A stretch of DNA of 64,000 nucleotides from Glycine soja (taxonomy: Eukaryota > Streptophyta > Magnoliopsida > Fabales > Fabaceae), in assembly GCF_004193775.1 (NCBI RefSeq), contig NC_041010.1, positions 38,553,562-38,617,561 on the forward strand. Reading direction: 5' to 3'. The position numbers and the translations under genes are program-made. Each line of letters opens with the position of its first letter. Within the stretch, counting starts at the first letter, position 1. Of this stretch, positions 10,740 to 21,508 are shown piece after piece. The notes under the pieces are model-generated. The model ran no database searches, had not been told where the DNA came from, and saw nothing but the letters and a program-made list of their open reading frames with translations.

Positions 10740-11450
10740 AGGTGCAACTATTCCCTAAAACTGGTTGAAGAAAGTAGGTCCCGATTTGATTTTTTTTATG
10801 GAAATCAAGAAGAAAGGAGGTGAATCACAGTTTTTAAGGGGTGTGAGGGACTGTGCTTGATGTGGAAGGACAATTTAGAAGTGTATATTTCATCTTTTTT
10901 TCTAAATGGCTCAAAATAAGCAATTTCAACTCTCGGTCATATATGGTTTTCCTGGTTAAAAAAGTAGGAAGATGCATATCATGGACATCTTACAATCTTT
11001 AAAGACAGGAAGTGATACCTCGTGGCTATGCATAGAGGACTATAATATCATTTCCTCTCCAAAAGATAAAAGCAGGGGCCCCAATGTTTTGGTAATATTC
11101 ATAGGAAGATAACAGAAAGGACTCAATCTGAGTGTGTATTGACGAGTCCATTTCGGTAGAGAATGAGTTGGATGAACTACTATTGAAGGAAGAAATCATT
11201 TGGGAGCAAAGGTGGTGGAGGGGTGGCGAATATAGTTGATAATAATACGTTGGAGGTGCTTAATACTCCATTCAAACACGAGGAAGTGAAAGAGCTTGTT
11301 CTACAAACAGTTTTGGGAGGTAGTGGGTGATGATATCACAGAGCTTGTTTTGGATATTCTCATAGGTCTCAACAACACCTATATATTGTTTTGATCCCTA
11401 AGACTAAAAATCCAAAACGGGCAACTGAATTTAAGCCTTGTTTATGTCAC
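10740..11450 (+). pseudogene. LINE ORF2 relic (endonuclease and RT start), unit D1
   Basis: Short readable pieces in different frames recall an L1 ORF2: an apurinic-endonuclease segment (MHIMDILQSLKTGSDTSWLC, then IEDYNIISSPKDKSRGPN, with the usual GDFN changed to EDYN), a linker with ESISVENELDELLLKEE, and the RT entry NTYIVLIPKTKNPKRATEFK. Large internal deletions and several stops make it non-functional. The same relic, with mostly the same lesions, recurs at 29,505-30,222, so it predates the D1/D2 duplication. A CACTA-like end (CACTACTAAAAAATGAC) follows at about 11,446. Confidence 0.65.
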
Positions 11451-11882
11451 TACTAAAAAATGACTACACAATGACAATTTTGTTATTAGGAAAGTGAAAT
11501 TTATTTTTTAAACATACTAAAATGAGTATAAGAATCATCTTAGAATGTAGCATGGTGAGAATTTCATCTTTATAGGAAAAAAGCAAGAATAATTTTATGC
11601 AATAATTGTCTTCGTTTTAATTTTCCCTATTTATGAAATTGTCATCGCGTCCCATTTGAAATCCCAAAGTTGTTAGCTCATTTGTCCCCTCCGTCATGCT
11701 CTCTGTCACCTAGCCTCCGTGGTGTCGCCCGTCAACCTCTCTCCATCGTCCTGTCCCCAATCATTGTCAATCATGCCCTCCATTATCGTCACGCCGTCTT
11801 CGTGTGCTACCATAGTCATACACATAAGTATCCTTATTTGTAGCAATTATGAATTTCGTATATTCTTCGACGCACTTGCTAT
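11451..11882. other. spacer between LINE and PPR relics
   Basis: A C/T-rich stretch at 11,640-11,860 with a chance open frame is not present in D2. Nothing was recognised. Confidence 0.4.
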
Positions 11883-12845
11883 ATCATGCATCTCATCAAT
11901 AAGATCCCAAACATAAGAGATTCTCCCTAACTTGCACAAACCATCGATAAGAGAATTGTGTGTCACCATGTTAGGAACCATGTTTTTCTGATATCAAGTA
12001 TCGCAAAAGATTTCATCATCACAGTTATCATACTTTTGGCTTCTTTCACCTTCCCTTTTTTACATAATAATGCATCATTATAGGTATAAACACTTGGGTT
12101 GATGATTTTCAATACGATTTCATTTAAGAAGTTAGTTGCTTCTTTCAGCTTACCAACAATGAAGCCACACAATCAAGAATTACAAGTGGCAACATTAACA
12201 AAAATCCCTTTGACAACCATTTTAGGAAAAAAAACCATACAAGTTTATGTTTACATAAACAGTCAATAATTGTGTTGTACATTATCACATTAGAGTCATC
12301 GATCTTTCTCATCAACTGGACGAGAGTTCTTGTGTCTCCTGTCTTGCATATCCCATTGATCAAAATACCATAACTAAAATCCTTGTGAGTGTTTTCTTGA
12401 TGTGTCCCTTAAGACAGAAACCTTTGATGAGTGTGTTCAAGGTTATGGTGTTTGGTTGGTAACTCCTCTTTAGAATCTTAGGCCACAATAAAGAGAAGCC
12501 AAACGTGATTTGACCCATATGATAGAAACAATTAATGAGAATGTTCAAAGTAACAAGGCTTGGAACACTTCCCTTGAGTTCTAATCGGTGAGAAAGGGAA
12601 GCGGCAATGGGACATTGCATCATCTTCGCAAAGGAATAAAAAATCTTGTTAAATTCGATGATGGGTGTGGTATGATGCATACACAGCATGCAATTGAATT
12701 GTGAAACATCATCATCAACATTTTCAAAGGATAGAGACTCAGAGTGAAATGATAATGGAGAGTTGGGAATGAGGGGTTTGGTAGGAAAAAGGGGAAATTG
12801 GGAATGAAAAAAGAGACAGAAAACCTTAACCTTTGACAAAGACAT
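11883..12845 (-). pseudogene. second PPR pseudogene, unit D1
   Basis: This more diverged RFL-like PPR relic reads from ATG at 12,845 (MSLSKVKVFCLFFHSQFPLF), through MLCMHHTTPIIEFNKI and SLSHRLELKGSVPSLVTLNI, to a repeat ending ITLNTLIKGFCLKGH. It then breaks up: GICKTGDTRTLVQLMRKI near 12,350, FIVGKLKEATNFLNEIVLK near 12,150, and an isolated LIDGLCKLGRISYVWDLIDE piece at 11,883-11,960. Multiple stops, frame changes and deletions are present. The sister copy at 30,418-31,217 has lost the last piece. Confidence 0.85.
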
Positions 12846-12899
12846 CGATGTTGTGTATTCACATGATACTTGTTAATGTGAAATCGAAGTCTACCAACA

Positions 12900-13106
12900 A
12901 AAAAATAAAAAAAAGGGTTTAATTATGAATTAACCGTTCAATTATTTTAAATAATTTAATTTGATTTTTAAATTTTAAAAGATTTAATTTGATCGTTAAA
13001 TTTTCAAAAATAAATTAATTCAATCTTTAAATTTTTAAAAGCTTCAATTTAATATTCAAATTTTAAAAAATAAATCAATTTATTTTCAAAATTATTTTTA
13101 AATGAT
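12900..13106. repeat. AT-rich imperfect tandem repeat
   Basis: Four to five diverged units of roughly 40-45 bp share the pattern AAATTTT(A)AAAAGATTTAATTTGAT. The array is conserved in D2 at about 31,280-31,470. Confidence 0.5.
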
Positions 13107-13304
13107 TCAATGTGATTCTAAATTTTTTGGACATTTTGTGGTTGCAAGGACATCTTGGTGCCTCTCCTCAAGAAACCAAGCAATAGCTCTACAATATATA
13201 GGATGTTGCATATGCATTTCAATAAGATTATTTTTTAGATAGATTGTGAGACTATCTCTGACTGTATCAATCCAAAGAAATTTCAAAACATTAAAGTTTA
13301 TCAT
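13107..13304 (-). other. unrecognised 65-aa ORF shared by D1 and D2
   Basis: This frame (MINFNVLKFLWIDTVRDSLT...) and its counterpart at 31,473-31,670 are the same length and differ at a few residues (HPIYCRAIAWFLEERHQD versus HPIDRRAIAWLLEERIQD). I do not recognise it. It looks like a fragment of a larger protein, since it opens mid-helix and has no targeting sequence. Confidence 0.2.
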
Positions 13305-15619
13305 ATTCTGAGAAACTGTGCTGCAAGTTTATTTTCTTAAAAAGTTGTTGGATACAATTTGTAAGTACGGAAGCCAATGAGATTCTCATATGTTAACTAA
13401 GGCATCTAAATCTTATGAGCGTCCATAAATTTTTTATGTTAGCCCTTCGGATATTGATTCTCTTATTTTCCAATATTTAATATAAATTATTTATTCTAAA
13501 AAAAATATAATATTAATCAAATGTGATTCTTGAGAATGAGATGCATTAAGGAAGGATCAAGTTAATCTAAAAGTAACTAAAGAATTTATGCTTCGTTGGG
13601 TTTCTAAGGAACCGTCAAAGGAAGAGGTTGATCAATGTCAACGGAGCACGAAAAATATAAGGTGAGAAAGGACCTAATGAGCACTATGGCGCTAGAGACT
13701 GATGTTGGGAAGGTGACCTCAAGTTTTGTGACACCCTATACCCTATACATATATGTACTAATAATATAAGGAATAATAAATTATAATTAATTAAAATTTT
13801 TTAAAACACATTTAAATAAAAGTCTTTCAAAAGGATAAAAGGCTCACATTCAATTTTCTAACATCATAAAATGACTATCAAATAAATACTAAAATCATCT
13901 CGACTTAAAACAAGGTCGTTGAAGACTTCATGCAATTAACATAGAAACTTATGTCCCAATGTCACATCCTATCAGAGCATTGTGTCTCAACGTCCTTTAT
14001 CACAAGGTTCCTTAAAATCATTCACTTAGTCATCTGCTCCCCGAAATACAAAGTTCGGGATTATCACAAGATCCAAAGACAAACAACACACAGAGAGTGA
14101 GTCATCACATTCCTAACTAATAGAGAAACAAGACAACTAGATATACATATCATATAAATGAGATACAACTTACTTAAACATAACTCACGTAATTCCACCA
14201 CTGTCATTTAAAAATCACTTTTCAATCATCAATCATATTACACATGAATCACACACTTCGATCAAGACACAATAACACTCATCAATTTCATAATAAACAA
14301 TTAGCAAACGTTATACAACAATTATACTAAGACTCAAGCCTATATGCAATGTGGGACCATGTCAACAAAATTAAGAGGAAGAGAAGGCTTAGAAGCTATT
14401 GTCAGTCTGAAGACTGACCTAACATTTCTCTATTTATAGCTAAAATACTCACAACCTATTATTTACTCTGTTTTTTTAGCTAATAATATCAGTAAAATAG
14501 TTGTTGTACCATGCAAGTGCTAACTGTTTGAAAGCTTCTTGGATGACTTCGAAAAGGTTAAAGATATGAAATAGAGAAAGAGGCTTGTGATACAGAAATA
14601 AAACATTTCTCACATGATTTTTCTTTCCCTTGAAAATCCTAAGTAATAATCGAACCACCACAATTTTAACAAAAATTAGCAGATTGCTCACACCTATCGA
14701 AATTGGTGTAAGATCATTTTTATCCATACTGGCTAGATGGGAAAAACAACTAAGAATGAGAAAATAGAAGATTAGTTTAATTTATAGGCACATGTAAAAT
14801 TGTTTATATTATCAATTAATTAGAATAGTGATAAGTGTGACTTTTTTTATAGTTATTAAAAAGTCAACAAACTTATAAACATAACAATCTATGAATAGAT
14901 AGCATTGTAAAAATCTTTTACACTATCAACAAATAGATTGTTTACTCTTTAAATATTTGTGAAAGGTGTGATGCAAACTGCAGACTCAGTTAAAAGTGAC
15001 CCTCAGTGAAAATTATTTATGTCTTTCCTCTTTGAATACATATAATTCCTTATCATGATTGCTTTACACAATACAATATTAATATGGATTTTAATCTTTC
15101 ATCCCATTTACAAATCAAATACAACATGAAATTAAAACTTACATCAAGATGCAAACCACTGTCCTTTCAATTTTTATTAGGAAAGTAATAAGTACACCTA
15201 ATTCACTTGTGAAAATAATTTAAACCACTTAAATACAGTTTCAAGTGAAACAAGTTTACAATCAAATGATGACAAAGATGATGCAGTTACTGTTTGATCT
15301 AGAGTGGAAGTGTGCAACATTATTCTTTTTATCATCTTTTGAAGCGTAAGTGACATGCAGATTTCATTTAGGAGATGGGACCAAACCAATACCTCCATCC
15401 CCTTCCAAAACACACTGAGACCAGAACCAGAAGATAAATTTTTAAACATGAAAAATTACAAGTTCTAAAATGTACTAATACATCACATACATTCCGGGAA
15501 TAAACACAAGTTCAGTAATTTGTTCCTCAACAAGTCTTAGATACCTTAGATAGTCCAAGGCAAAAGCCAGCTTATATGCATGAAGTTGCTAATACACAAA
15601 CACCTTATAAGTCATAAGA
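13305..15619. other. D1 spacer including a dispersed-looking repeat and C2-gene 3' flank
   Basis: Positions 13,730-14,410 (GTGACACCCTATACCC... ending AGACTGACCTAACATTTC) look like a dispersed legume repeat and recur in D2. Short open frames at 14,476-14,727 and 15,198-15,449 also recur in D2 but are unlike any protein I know. The second probably lies in the 3' untranslated region of the C2-domain gene. Confidence 0.4.
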
Positions 15620-15910
15620 TCATAAACCCTTAGAACCAGGAAGATCAATCCACTGCAATTGGATTTCCACTTCACCACACTCCACATTTTGCAATCTAAG
15701 GATCATATCTTGGACAACCTTGCCATTGCTATAAGTTATGCAGCTCTCGTCTGCCAGGCAATTATGCTTGCTTGGTTGTATTCTTGTGACTACAGTACCA
15801 TTTGGAAGGCCAGTTAAGTTCATCTTCGAGGCCTCTATAAAGGGAAAGATGTCAAATTCTGCATCTCCCATTTTGTCATCTTTGCTAAAAGTGTCATGGT
15901 CATACACAGT
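15620..15910 (-). pseudogene. CAR-like C2-domain gene, duplicated last exon only
   Basis: This is an almost exact copy of exon 3 of the complete gene at 33,957-35,269, including the acceptor CTGATTTTGCAG/ACTGTG and the C-terminus WIDLPGSKGL. One visible residue change is FIEAS against FIEAL. The duplication ends at about 16,168, inside what would be intron 2, so exons 1 and 2 are absent. No start codon or promoter is available, and the copy cannot encode a C2 protein unless fused to something upstream. Confidence 0.9.
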
Positions 15911-16160
15911 CTGCAAAATCAGAAAGGATCATCAACCAATGAGCAGTCTAATTATGATGAACCAAAATTGATGTATCCTAACATCATATATTAGAGAACA
16001 AATTAGTACCTACGTTTGAGGATTGCAAACAGGATTTTACTTTCCAAGGCATGGCAAATGTAATGCAGAACAATTCATGAAATTTACTACAATTACTCAA
16101 TCACAGATAACAATGTTCAGGGGTGTTGTGTAGATTGTGAACTCATTCTCACTTTTGTTA

Positions 16161-16183
16161 TCATGAAATTTACTACAATTATT
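16161..16183. repeat. duplication breakpoint with local 22-bp filler
   Basis: D1 follows D2 up to TTATCATGAAA (D2 34,497-34,507), then departs. The next bases, TTTACTACAATTA, repeat a sequence present at 16,080-16,095, so TCATGAAATTTACTACAATT occurs twice 85 bp apart. Confidence 0.7.
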
Positions 16184-16659
16184 TGTTGAATCTTTTCAAA
16201 GACATTTGCGAGATAGATAAATAAAATAGGTTTGTCATGGTGAGACATCAGAGAAAAGTAAATGAATAGATGTGGGTAAAATAAATTCACTTCAATTGAT
16301 AAAGAAAAATCATAAAATCATACATCCTAGGCAAACAAGGCATGCTAGGTCCTAACATTCGCATTCGATTGAATTCCCGATTTAATTCTTTTGCTTTTAT
16401 TTCTTTTGCTCTCTACTATCTATAATTTCCTGCTATTATTTCTTATTCTTTCTTCCACCCCTCTCTTTAATTTTTTTCTTCTCTTATAAATTGAAAAGTA
16501 TATAATAAAAAATACAACACAAAATTCCTGTGGAATTCGACACTCGGACTTTCGAGTTTTACTACTTGGACATTTTGTGCATTTGCCAAATTTTGAACAA
16601 TGACCTTTCAAAAACTTGTTAAGAGTTGTGATTTTTCAGAGTTATATTTAAAATTTCCT

Positions 16660-16866
16660 TACTGAAAATTGATTACATATCTGTGGTAATCGATTACACA
16701 GTTAATTTTTGAGGGATCATGTCTTCTCAGTTTGAATATCAAAACTTTCCGTGACTGGTAATCAATTACACAACAGTGGTAATCCATTACAGCTTAAAAA
16801 TTCAAATTCAAACTTTCTGAAATTGTTTAAAAACATTTTTGCTTCTGGTAATCGATTACCAGATAG
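16660..16866. repeat. cluster of TGGTAATCGATTACCA-type motifs
   Basis: Five GTAATC(G/A/C)ATTAC-like palindromes or half-sites lie in 200 bp: near 16,672, 16,693, 16,760, 16,780 and 16,846, the last being the full palindrome TGGTAATCGATTACCAG. They occur in pairs about 20 bp apart, separated by CTGTGG or ACAGTGG. Confidence 0.7.
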
Positions 16867-17089
16867 AAATACATAATTTTCAAAGATGTAAAATTACTTA
16901 AAATTTTTATAAAAGATTTAAAAACCTAAATCTTTTAAGGTCACACCTTTGCAACTTTTTAAGATATTCGTTTAACATATAAAGGACTATTGTGAATCGT
17001 TTCTCTTGATTTCTTGATTTTGACTTGAATCAACGTTGAATAACTTCAATCTTTTGACATCATCAAAATCTTCATACATCATATGCACT

Positions 17090-17431
17090 TACAATAAAAA
17101 ATTATCAACTCTCCACATCCAACATGGAACTAGGAAAGCATTAGCTGCAGTTAGGCCATGGTGTAGTGTAGCCTAACTCCACTGATCCAACAAATAAACG
17201 ATATACAAACCACTCATGTAATTAAATTCAACAACAATAGAAATGTAACTTAATATATAACTGAGACATGTCACAGCATATCCAATGTGGAATGCTAAAA
17301 ACATCAGCAGCAGTGAGGCCACTGCATAATCCAACTACTCTGATCAAACAAATACAAAATTTACAAACCATTCATGTAAAGTCAAGAACAATAGAAATGT
17401 CATTTAATATGGAAATGAGGTGTGTGACCTT
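17090..17431. repeat. flank shared with 26,090 and with 61,560-61,740 (inverted)
   Basis: AAAAAATTATCAACTCT..CACATCCAACATGGAAC recurs near 26,090. From 17,270 the sequence is the inverted counterpart of 61,565-61,735, just beyond the stop of the PPR relic. Confidence 0.65.
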
Positions 17432-17751
17432 TTATCTTTTCACCAAGCCTCTAGTGATCATTTCACAAAGAAGTTTCTCTGCCTTATCAGCCTCACTTTT
17501 CAAAGAGAGCACACATAATTATTTGGAATGTCATAGCATTAGGGATGCAACCATTGTCTTCCATTTTTTACCGCAAAGTGAATGTCTCATCAAGCAAACA
17601 TGCGATTGAATTCAGAGAAAACATTTTCAAAGGATGGAGGCTGAGAGTGAAAGTGAGAATGGAGGGTTGAGAGTGAGGTGTTTGGAAGAAAAGACGGAAA
17701 ATTGGGAATGGAAAGAGAGGCAGAAAACCTTAACCTTGTTGGCAGTGACAT
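17432..17751 (-). pseudogene. collapsed PPR pseudogene (N-terminus joined to C-terminus)
   Basis: ATG at 17,751 opens an N-terminus like the intact gene (MSLPTRLRFSASLSIPNF, then QPPSFENV). After EFNRMFA it jumps directly to the final PPR repeat (MEDNGCIPNAMTF region) and ends near LVKR-stop at 17,432. About 13 repeats are deleted, and frame and stops are damaged in the C-terminal piece. The same C-terminal piece, inverted, is found at 61,349-61,556. These two define a lineage distinct from D1/D2. Confidence 0.85.
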
Positions 17752-18777
17752 TTTGTTATGATTATGCGTTGTGGCAACTGGCAAGTTTGACCTGATAATC
17801 TCATGCAACTTTTAACATGTTGGATGTCTACACTATGAATTCGAATTGCCACTGCAATCCTCTCTGCTCTGAGGAATCAAAGTGCTACATGATATATCTT
17901 CAATTTTATTAAGATTTAGAATATCAATATCAATATTAGAAGAAATATAGATGCTTGTATTTCTTAGCCCTGGTGTATTTTTACATTAAAAATCTAATAT
18001 AAACAGACCTGAAGCAACCATGATTGTAATAGGAATCAAATGAGAAAAGTAAATAGGACTTACGTTGAAAATCACTTTTGTCCCTGAATCTAAATCAATA
18101 TGATTGCAGAATCAAGTGGAAACATGGAAAAAAAGTAACTCACACAACTCCAGGAGTACTAGCCCTCCTTTCCAACCAACAACACTCCAAATCAAATCCA
18201 ACTCAATAGTTTTCCTCCTATTTATACCTTCTGACTTCTCCCTCTCTTTCAGTTTGGTTAGAATGTCTAACTAAATCACTGTTAAATTTACCTGTTCACA
18301 ACTTCAACGAACCCTTGTGTGAGCATACAAAAACCCACCTTGTGCTTGCTATTTTTCCTTCTAGGCTCGACCATAGCTTTTTTAATTTGATGTCTGCAAA
18401 TGAAGTTGCTCTGATTGGAAGGCTTTGTATACATTGCATCAATTCGAACATCAAGCAAGCAAAGTTGATTAGCAACAACAAAGTAGAGCTCGTCATGGAA
18501 AGCTGCATCGATGATTCTAAGCAACGATGTTGTACCACTTTCAACAATGTAGATAGAGATAAACCCAAGAGATAGAGAATGGAACTTAAAAAGCTCTTGC
18601 AGCAGTATAAAATAATGCTAACATATAAAGTTATTGATACTTAACATATAGCAATGAAACTGACAAACAATCTTGTCTGTAACTTATCAGAATTAGAATT
18701 TGGGCTTAGGTTCAAACTCAACCCCAGAAAAACAGTTTATAAGGTGAGAATTGCCTAAACTTTATAGCACTACTTAG

Positions 18778-18805
18778 CCCCCCCCCCCCCCCCCCCCCCC
18801 CCCCC
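18778..18805. repeat. poly-C tract (28 C)
   Basis: This is an uninterrupted run of C following ACTTAG. The equivalent position in copy 3 (26,760-26,768) has 9 C, and copy 1 lacks the segment. Confidence 0.95.
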
Positions 18806-19101
18806 GCCCAACACCCACCCACCCATCATCTAACATAACACATGTTAGCACACAAACGAAAAGAAACAAAAAATTCAGATTTTAGCAAATTGGCTTATGC
18901 CCAAAGTCCATTAAAATTGCATGGTTGCTAATATATGATTTTGAATTGGCCAGCCTTCTTTTCTTTGAGTTGTTGTGATTACCTAGTGCAGATATAATCC
19001 ACGAGAAATTAAAATGTCTTCATTAGGAAATGTGAACAGAGGCGTAGGCAATCCATGTATGAAGAAAGCATGAGAAACAATGGGTCTACTTCCATTCTTC
19101 A

Positions 19102-19367
19102 CCAAGCTGTTTTTTTTTTTTTTGATCAACAAAGATAGATATATTTATATATAATGAGTACCAGATGTACTGAAGTACAAGAATTTGTTTTCCTGTGATT
19201 TTGTTCCAAATCAGATTCTAATTAAGAACCAAATCCAGGCCACTAAAACTTTATTTGGGACTTTTAGCTTTCATAATTCCTCAAAAGCTAGGTCCTGAAT
19301 CCCCACTGTTGCTTCTCCCCTCAACATATTGCGCCGAGTACTGTCCACTTGGGTTTGCCGTCCACAC
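19102..19367 (-). mobile_element. 5'-truncated L1-type LINE insertion with poly-A
   Basis: Read on the minus strand, about 250 bp ends in TTTGTTGATC followed by a 15-A tail. It is bounded by a 12-bp target duplication CCAAGCTGTTTT (19,102-19,113 and 19,368-19,379). Copies 1 and 3 show the empty site ACCAAGCTGTTTTGCC (near 5,257 and 27,076). Confidence 0.85.
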
Positions 19368-19867
19368 CCAAGCTGTTTTGCCTATTCACCATATGTTCAC
19401 ATCCTTTGAACTAATTTAACATCTGAAAACTGTCATATTTGTATCATACATGACAGCATTGTCGTATGCTTATTTTTTTCGTTTTGTAAAAAGAGAACAA
19501 GAAGCAATCAGAAAAAAATAAAATCCAGTTTTACTTTCTATGCTTTTAGGTAAACAAAGTCAACTATAAGAGATAAAGCATTTCAAATAATCATGTCAGT
19601 TTCAGATTAGTTTCAACACTGAAACACTAACAATGAGGAGTGACTGAGTAAATCATTAAAGCAAGCATCCACAATAATCAAGACAGTAATCATTTGGCAG
19701 CATGGTTAAATCAAGACAGTAATCATTTGGCTATTGTTATATTTATAACATAAAAAATGAAGCTAAGTACATATCACCTTTAATCAAAAGTAAAGTGATA
19801 TTGAGCCCATTGCATTGTCCATCTTCTTTTTCACGTGTAACTAGAAAGTTCTCATATAGTTTTAGTC

Positions 19868-21508
19868 TTACAACAAGCCTCTAGCAATCATTTGTCGAAG
19901 AAGTTTCTCTGCCTTATCATTCTCATCTTTTTTAAAGAGAGCATTGATGATAATGTCAAAAGTAACAGCATTAGGGATGCAACCATTTTCTTCCATTTTT
20001 GACAGCATGGTCAATGCTTCCTCAAGCAGGCCCTGTTTACAATGCCCATATATCATAACATTGTATATGTAGACATCGAGATGATATCCTTTAGTCAAAA
20101 GATCTTGAAAAACCTCTTGTGCATCCTTAAGTCTTCCACCTTTACATAGTCCGTCAAGAAGTATAGTGAATGTGAACGTATTCGGTCGAATTCCCTGATC
20201 TTTCATTTTGTTGAACAATGCAATTGCCTTGTCAAGATGACCGTTTTTGCATAATCCATCTATTAAAGAATTGTAGGTGATTACATCTGCAGGTTGACCT
20301 CTATCACGCATCTCATCAATAAGATCCCAAACATAAGATATTCTCCCTGATTTGCATAAACCATCAACAAGAGAACTGTAAGTGACCGTGTCAGGAACCA
20401 TATTTTTCTGATGCATTTCCTTAAAGAGATTTAATGCCTCGTCCACCATTTTACTCTTACAAAATCCGTTAATGAGGATCGTGTAAGTGTGAACGTCAGG
20501 AGTCACTCCCATTAGGGACATAGCATTGAATACATGTTGTGCCTTCTTCACTTCATAAACTAAGAGGTATCCATTCATTAAAGTATTATACGTAAAAACA
20601 TCAGGTTTCACACATGCTTTGAGCATCACAGCTAACACACTTTTTGCTTCTTTCACCTTTCCTTCTTTACCTAATGCATCAACCAGTATAGTATAGGTAC
20701 GAACATCTGGGTTGATAGTTTTCAATACCATCTCATTTAACAAACCAATTGCTTCTTTCAACTTACCCACGATGCAGAAGCCATATATTAGAGTACTATA
20801 AGTGACAACATCAGCAGAAATTCCCTTGACAGTCATTTCAGAAAATAAACCATAAGCCTCACTTACAAGTTGATATTTGCACAGGGCGTCAATAATTGTG
20901 CTGTACATTTCCACGTTAGGTTTAGTCAGTCGTCCATCAATCTTTCTCAGCAACTTGATGGCACCTCTTGTGTCTCCTATCTTACATACTCCATTGATCA
21001 AAGTCGCGTAACTAACTTGGTTGAGTTGAAATCCTTGTGCTAATAGCTTGTCGTGAAAGTGCAGTGCTTTCTTGACTTGTCCCTTAAGACAGAGACCTTT
21101 GATCAGTGTATTCAAGGTTACGGTGCTGGGCGGGTAACCCCTCTTGAGAATCTTGGCCAATACAGAGAAGCCGAAAGTGATTTGACCCATATGACAGAAA
21201 CAATTAATGAGAATGTTCAAAGTAAAAAGGTCAGGCTGAATTCCCTTGAGTTCCAATCGGTGAGAAAGGGAAACAGCGGTGGAATAGTGCTTCATCTTTG
21301 CAAAGGAATCTAAAATCTTGTTAAATTGGATGATGGGTGGGGTATGACGCATACACAGCATGCGATTGAATTGGGAAACGGCATCGTCAACATTTTGAAT
21401 GGATGGGGGCTGAGAGTGAAAGTGAGAATGTGAGGAGTTTTGAAGAAAAGAGGAAAAATTGGGAATGGAAAGAGAGACAGAAAACCTTAACCTTGTTGGC
21501 AGCGACAT
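19868..21508 (-). CDS. RFL-type P-class PPR protein, intact (546 aa)
   Basis: This is a sequence-specific organellar RNA-binding protein, probably mitochondrial. P-class PPR proteins stabilise, cleave or block translation of single transcripts, and the RFL clade includes known fertility restorers. The frame is continuous from ATG at 21,508 (MSLPTRLRFS), the start aligned with its sisters; upstream in-frame codons lack ATG. Residues 1-56 are a Ser/Arg-rich, acid-poor leader suited to mitochondrial import. Residues 57-546 are exactly fourteen 35-residue repeats, for example repeat 11 containing DVITYNSLIDGLCKNGHLDK. Length and single-exon structure fit RFL genes. It is the only undamaged member of the cluster. 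A Mutator-like MITE begins 130 bp upstream and may influence expression. Cellular target and expression are unknown. Confidence 0.93.
   Translation of the reverse strand: MSLPTRLRFSVSLSIPNFSSFLQNSSHSHFHSQPPSIQNVDDAVSQFNRMLCMRHTPPIIQFNKILDSFAKMKHYSTAVSLSHRLELKGIQPDLFTLNILINCFCHMGQITFGFSVLAKILKRGYPPSTVTLNTLIKGLCLKGQVKKALHFHDKLLAQGFQLNQVSYATLINGVCKIGDTRGAIKLLRKIDGRLTKPNVEMYSTIIDALCKYQLVSEAYGLFSEMTVKGISADVVTYSTLIYGFCIVGKLKEAIGLLNEMVLKTINPDVRTYTILVDALGKEGKVKEAKSVLAVMLKACVKPDVFTYNTLMNGYLLVYEVKKAQHVFNAMSLMGVTPDVHTYTILINGFCKSKMVDEALNLFKEMHQKNMVPDTVTYSSLVDGLCKSGRISYVWDLIDEMRDRGQPADVITYNSLIDGLCKNGHLDKAIALFNKMKDQGIRPNTFTFTILLDGLCKGGRLKDAQEVFQDLLTKGYHLDVYIYNVMIYGHCKQGLLEEALTMLSKMEENGCIPNAVTFDIIINALFKKDENDKAEKLLRQMIARGLL

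Larger units (their letters stand above)
17998..19860 (-). repeat. PPR 3'-flank block, copy 2
   Basis: This copy of the block follows the 3' end of the intact PPR gene. It carries the poly-C tract (18,778-18,805) and a 266-bp LINE insertion (19,102-19,367), plus the conserved short open frame at 18,288-18,524. The Copia site is empty (TAAGTACATATCACC near 19,766). Confidence 0.85.

Noticed and set aside
11446..11462. Complete CACTA transposon
   Set aside because: Only one CACTACTAAAAAATGAC end is visible in each of D1 and D2. No opposite end or transposase was found.
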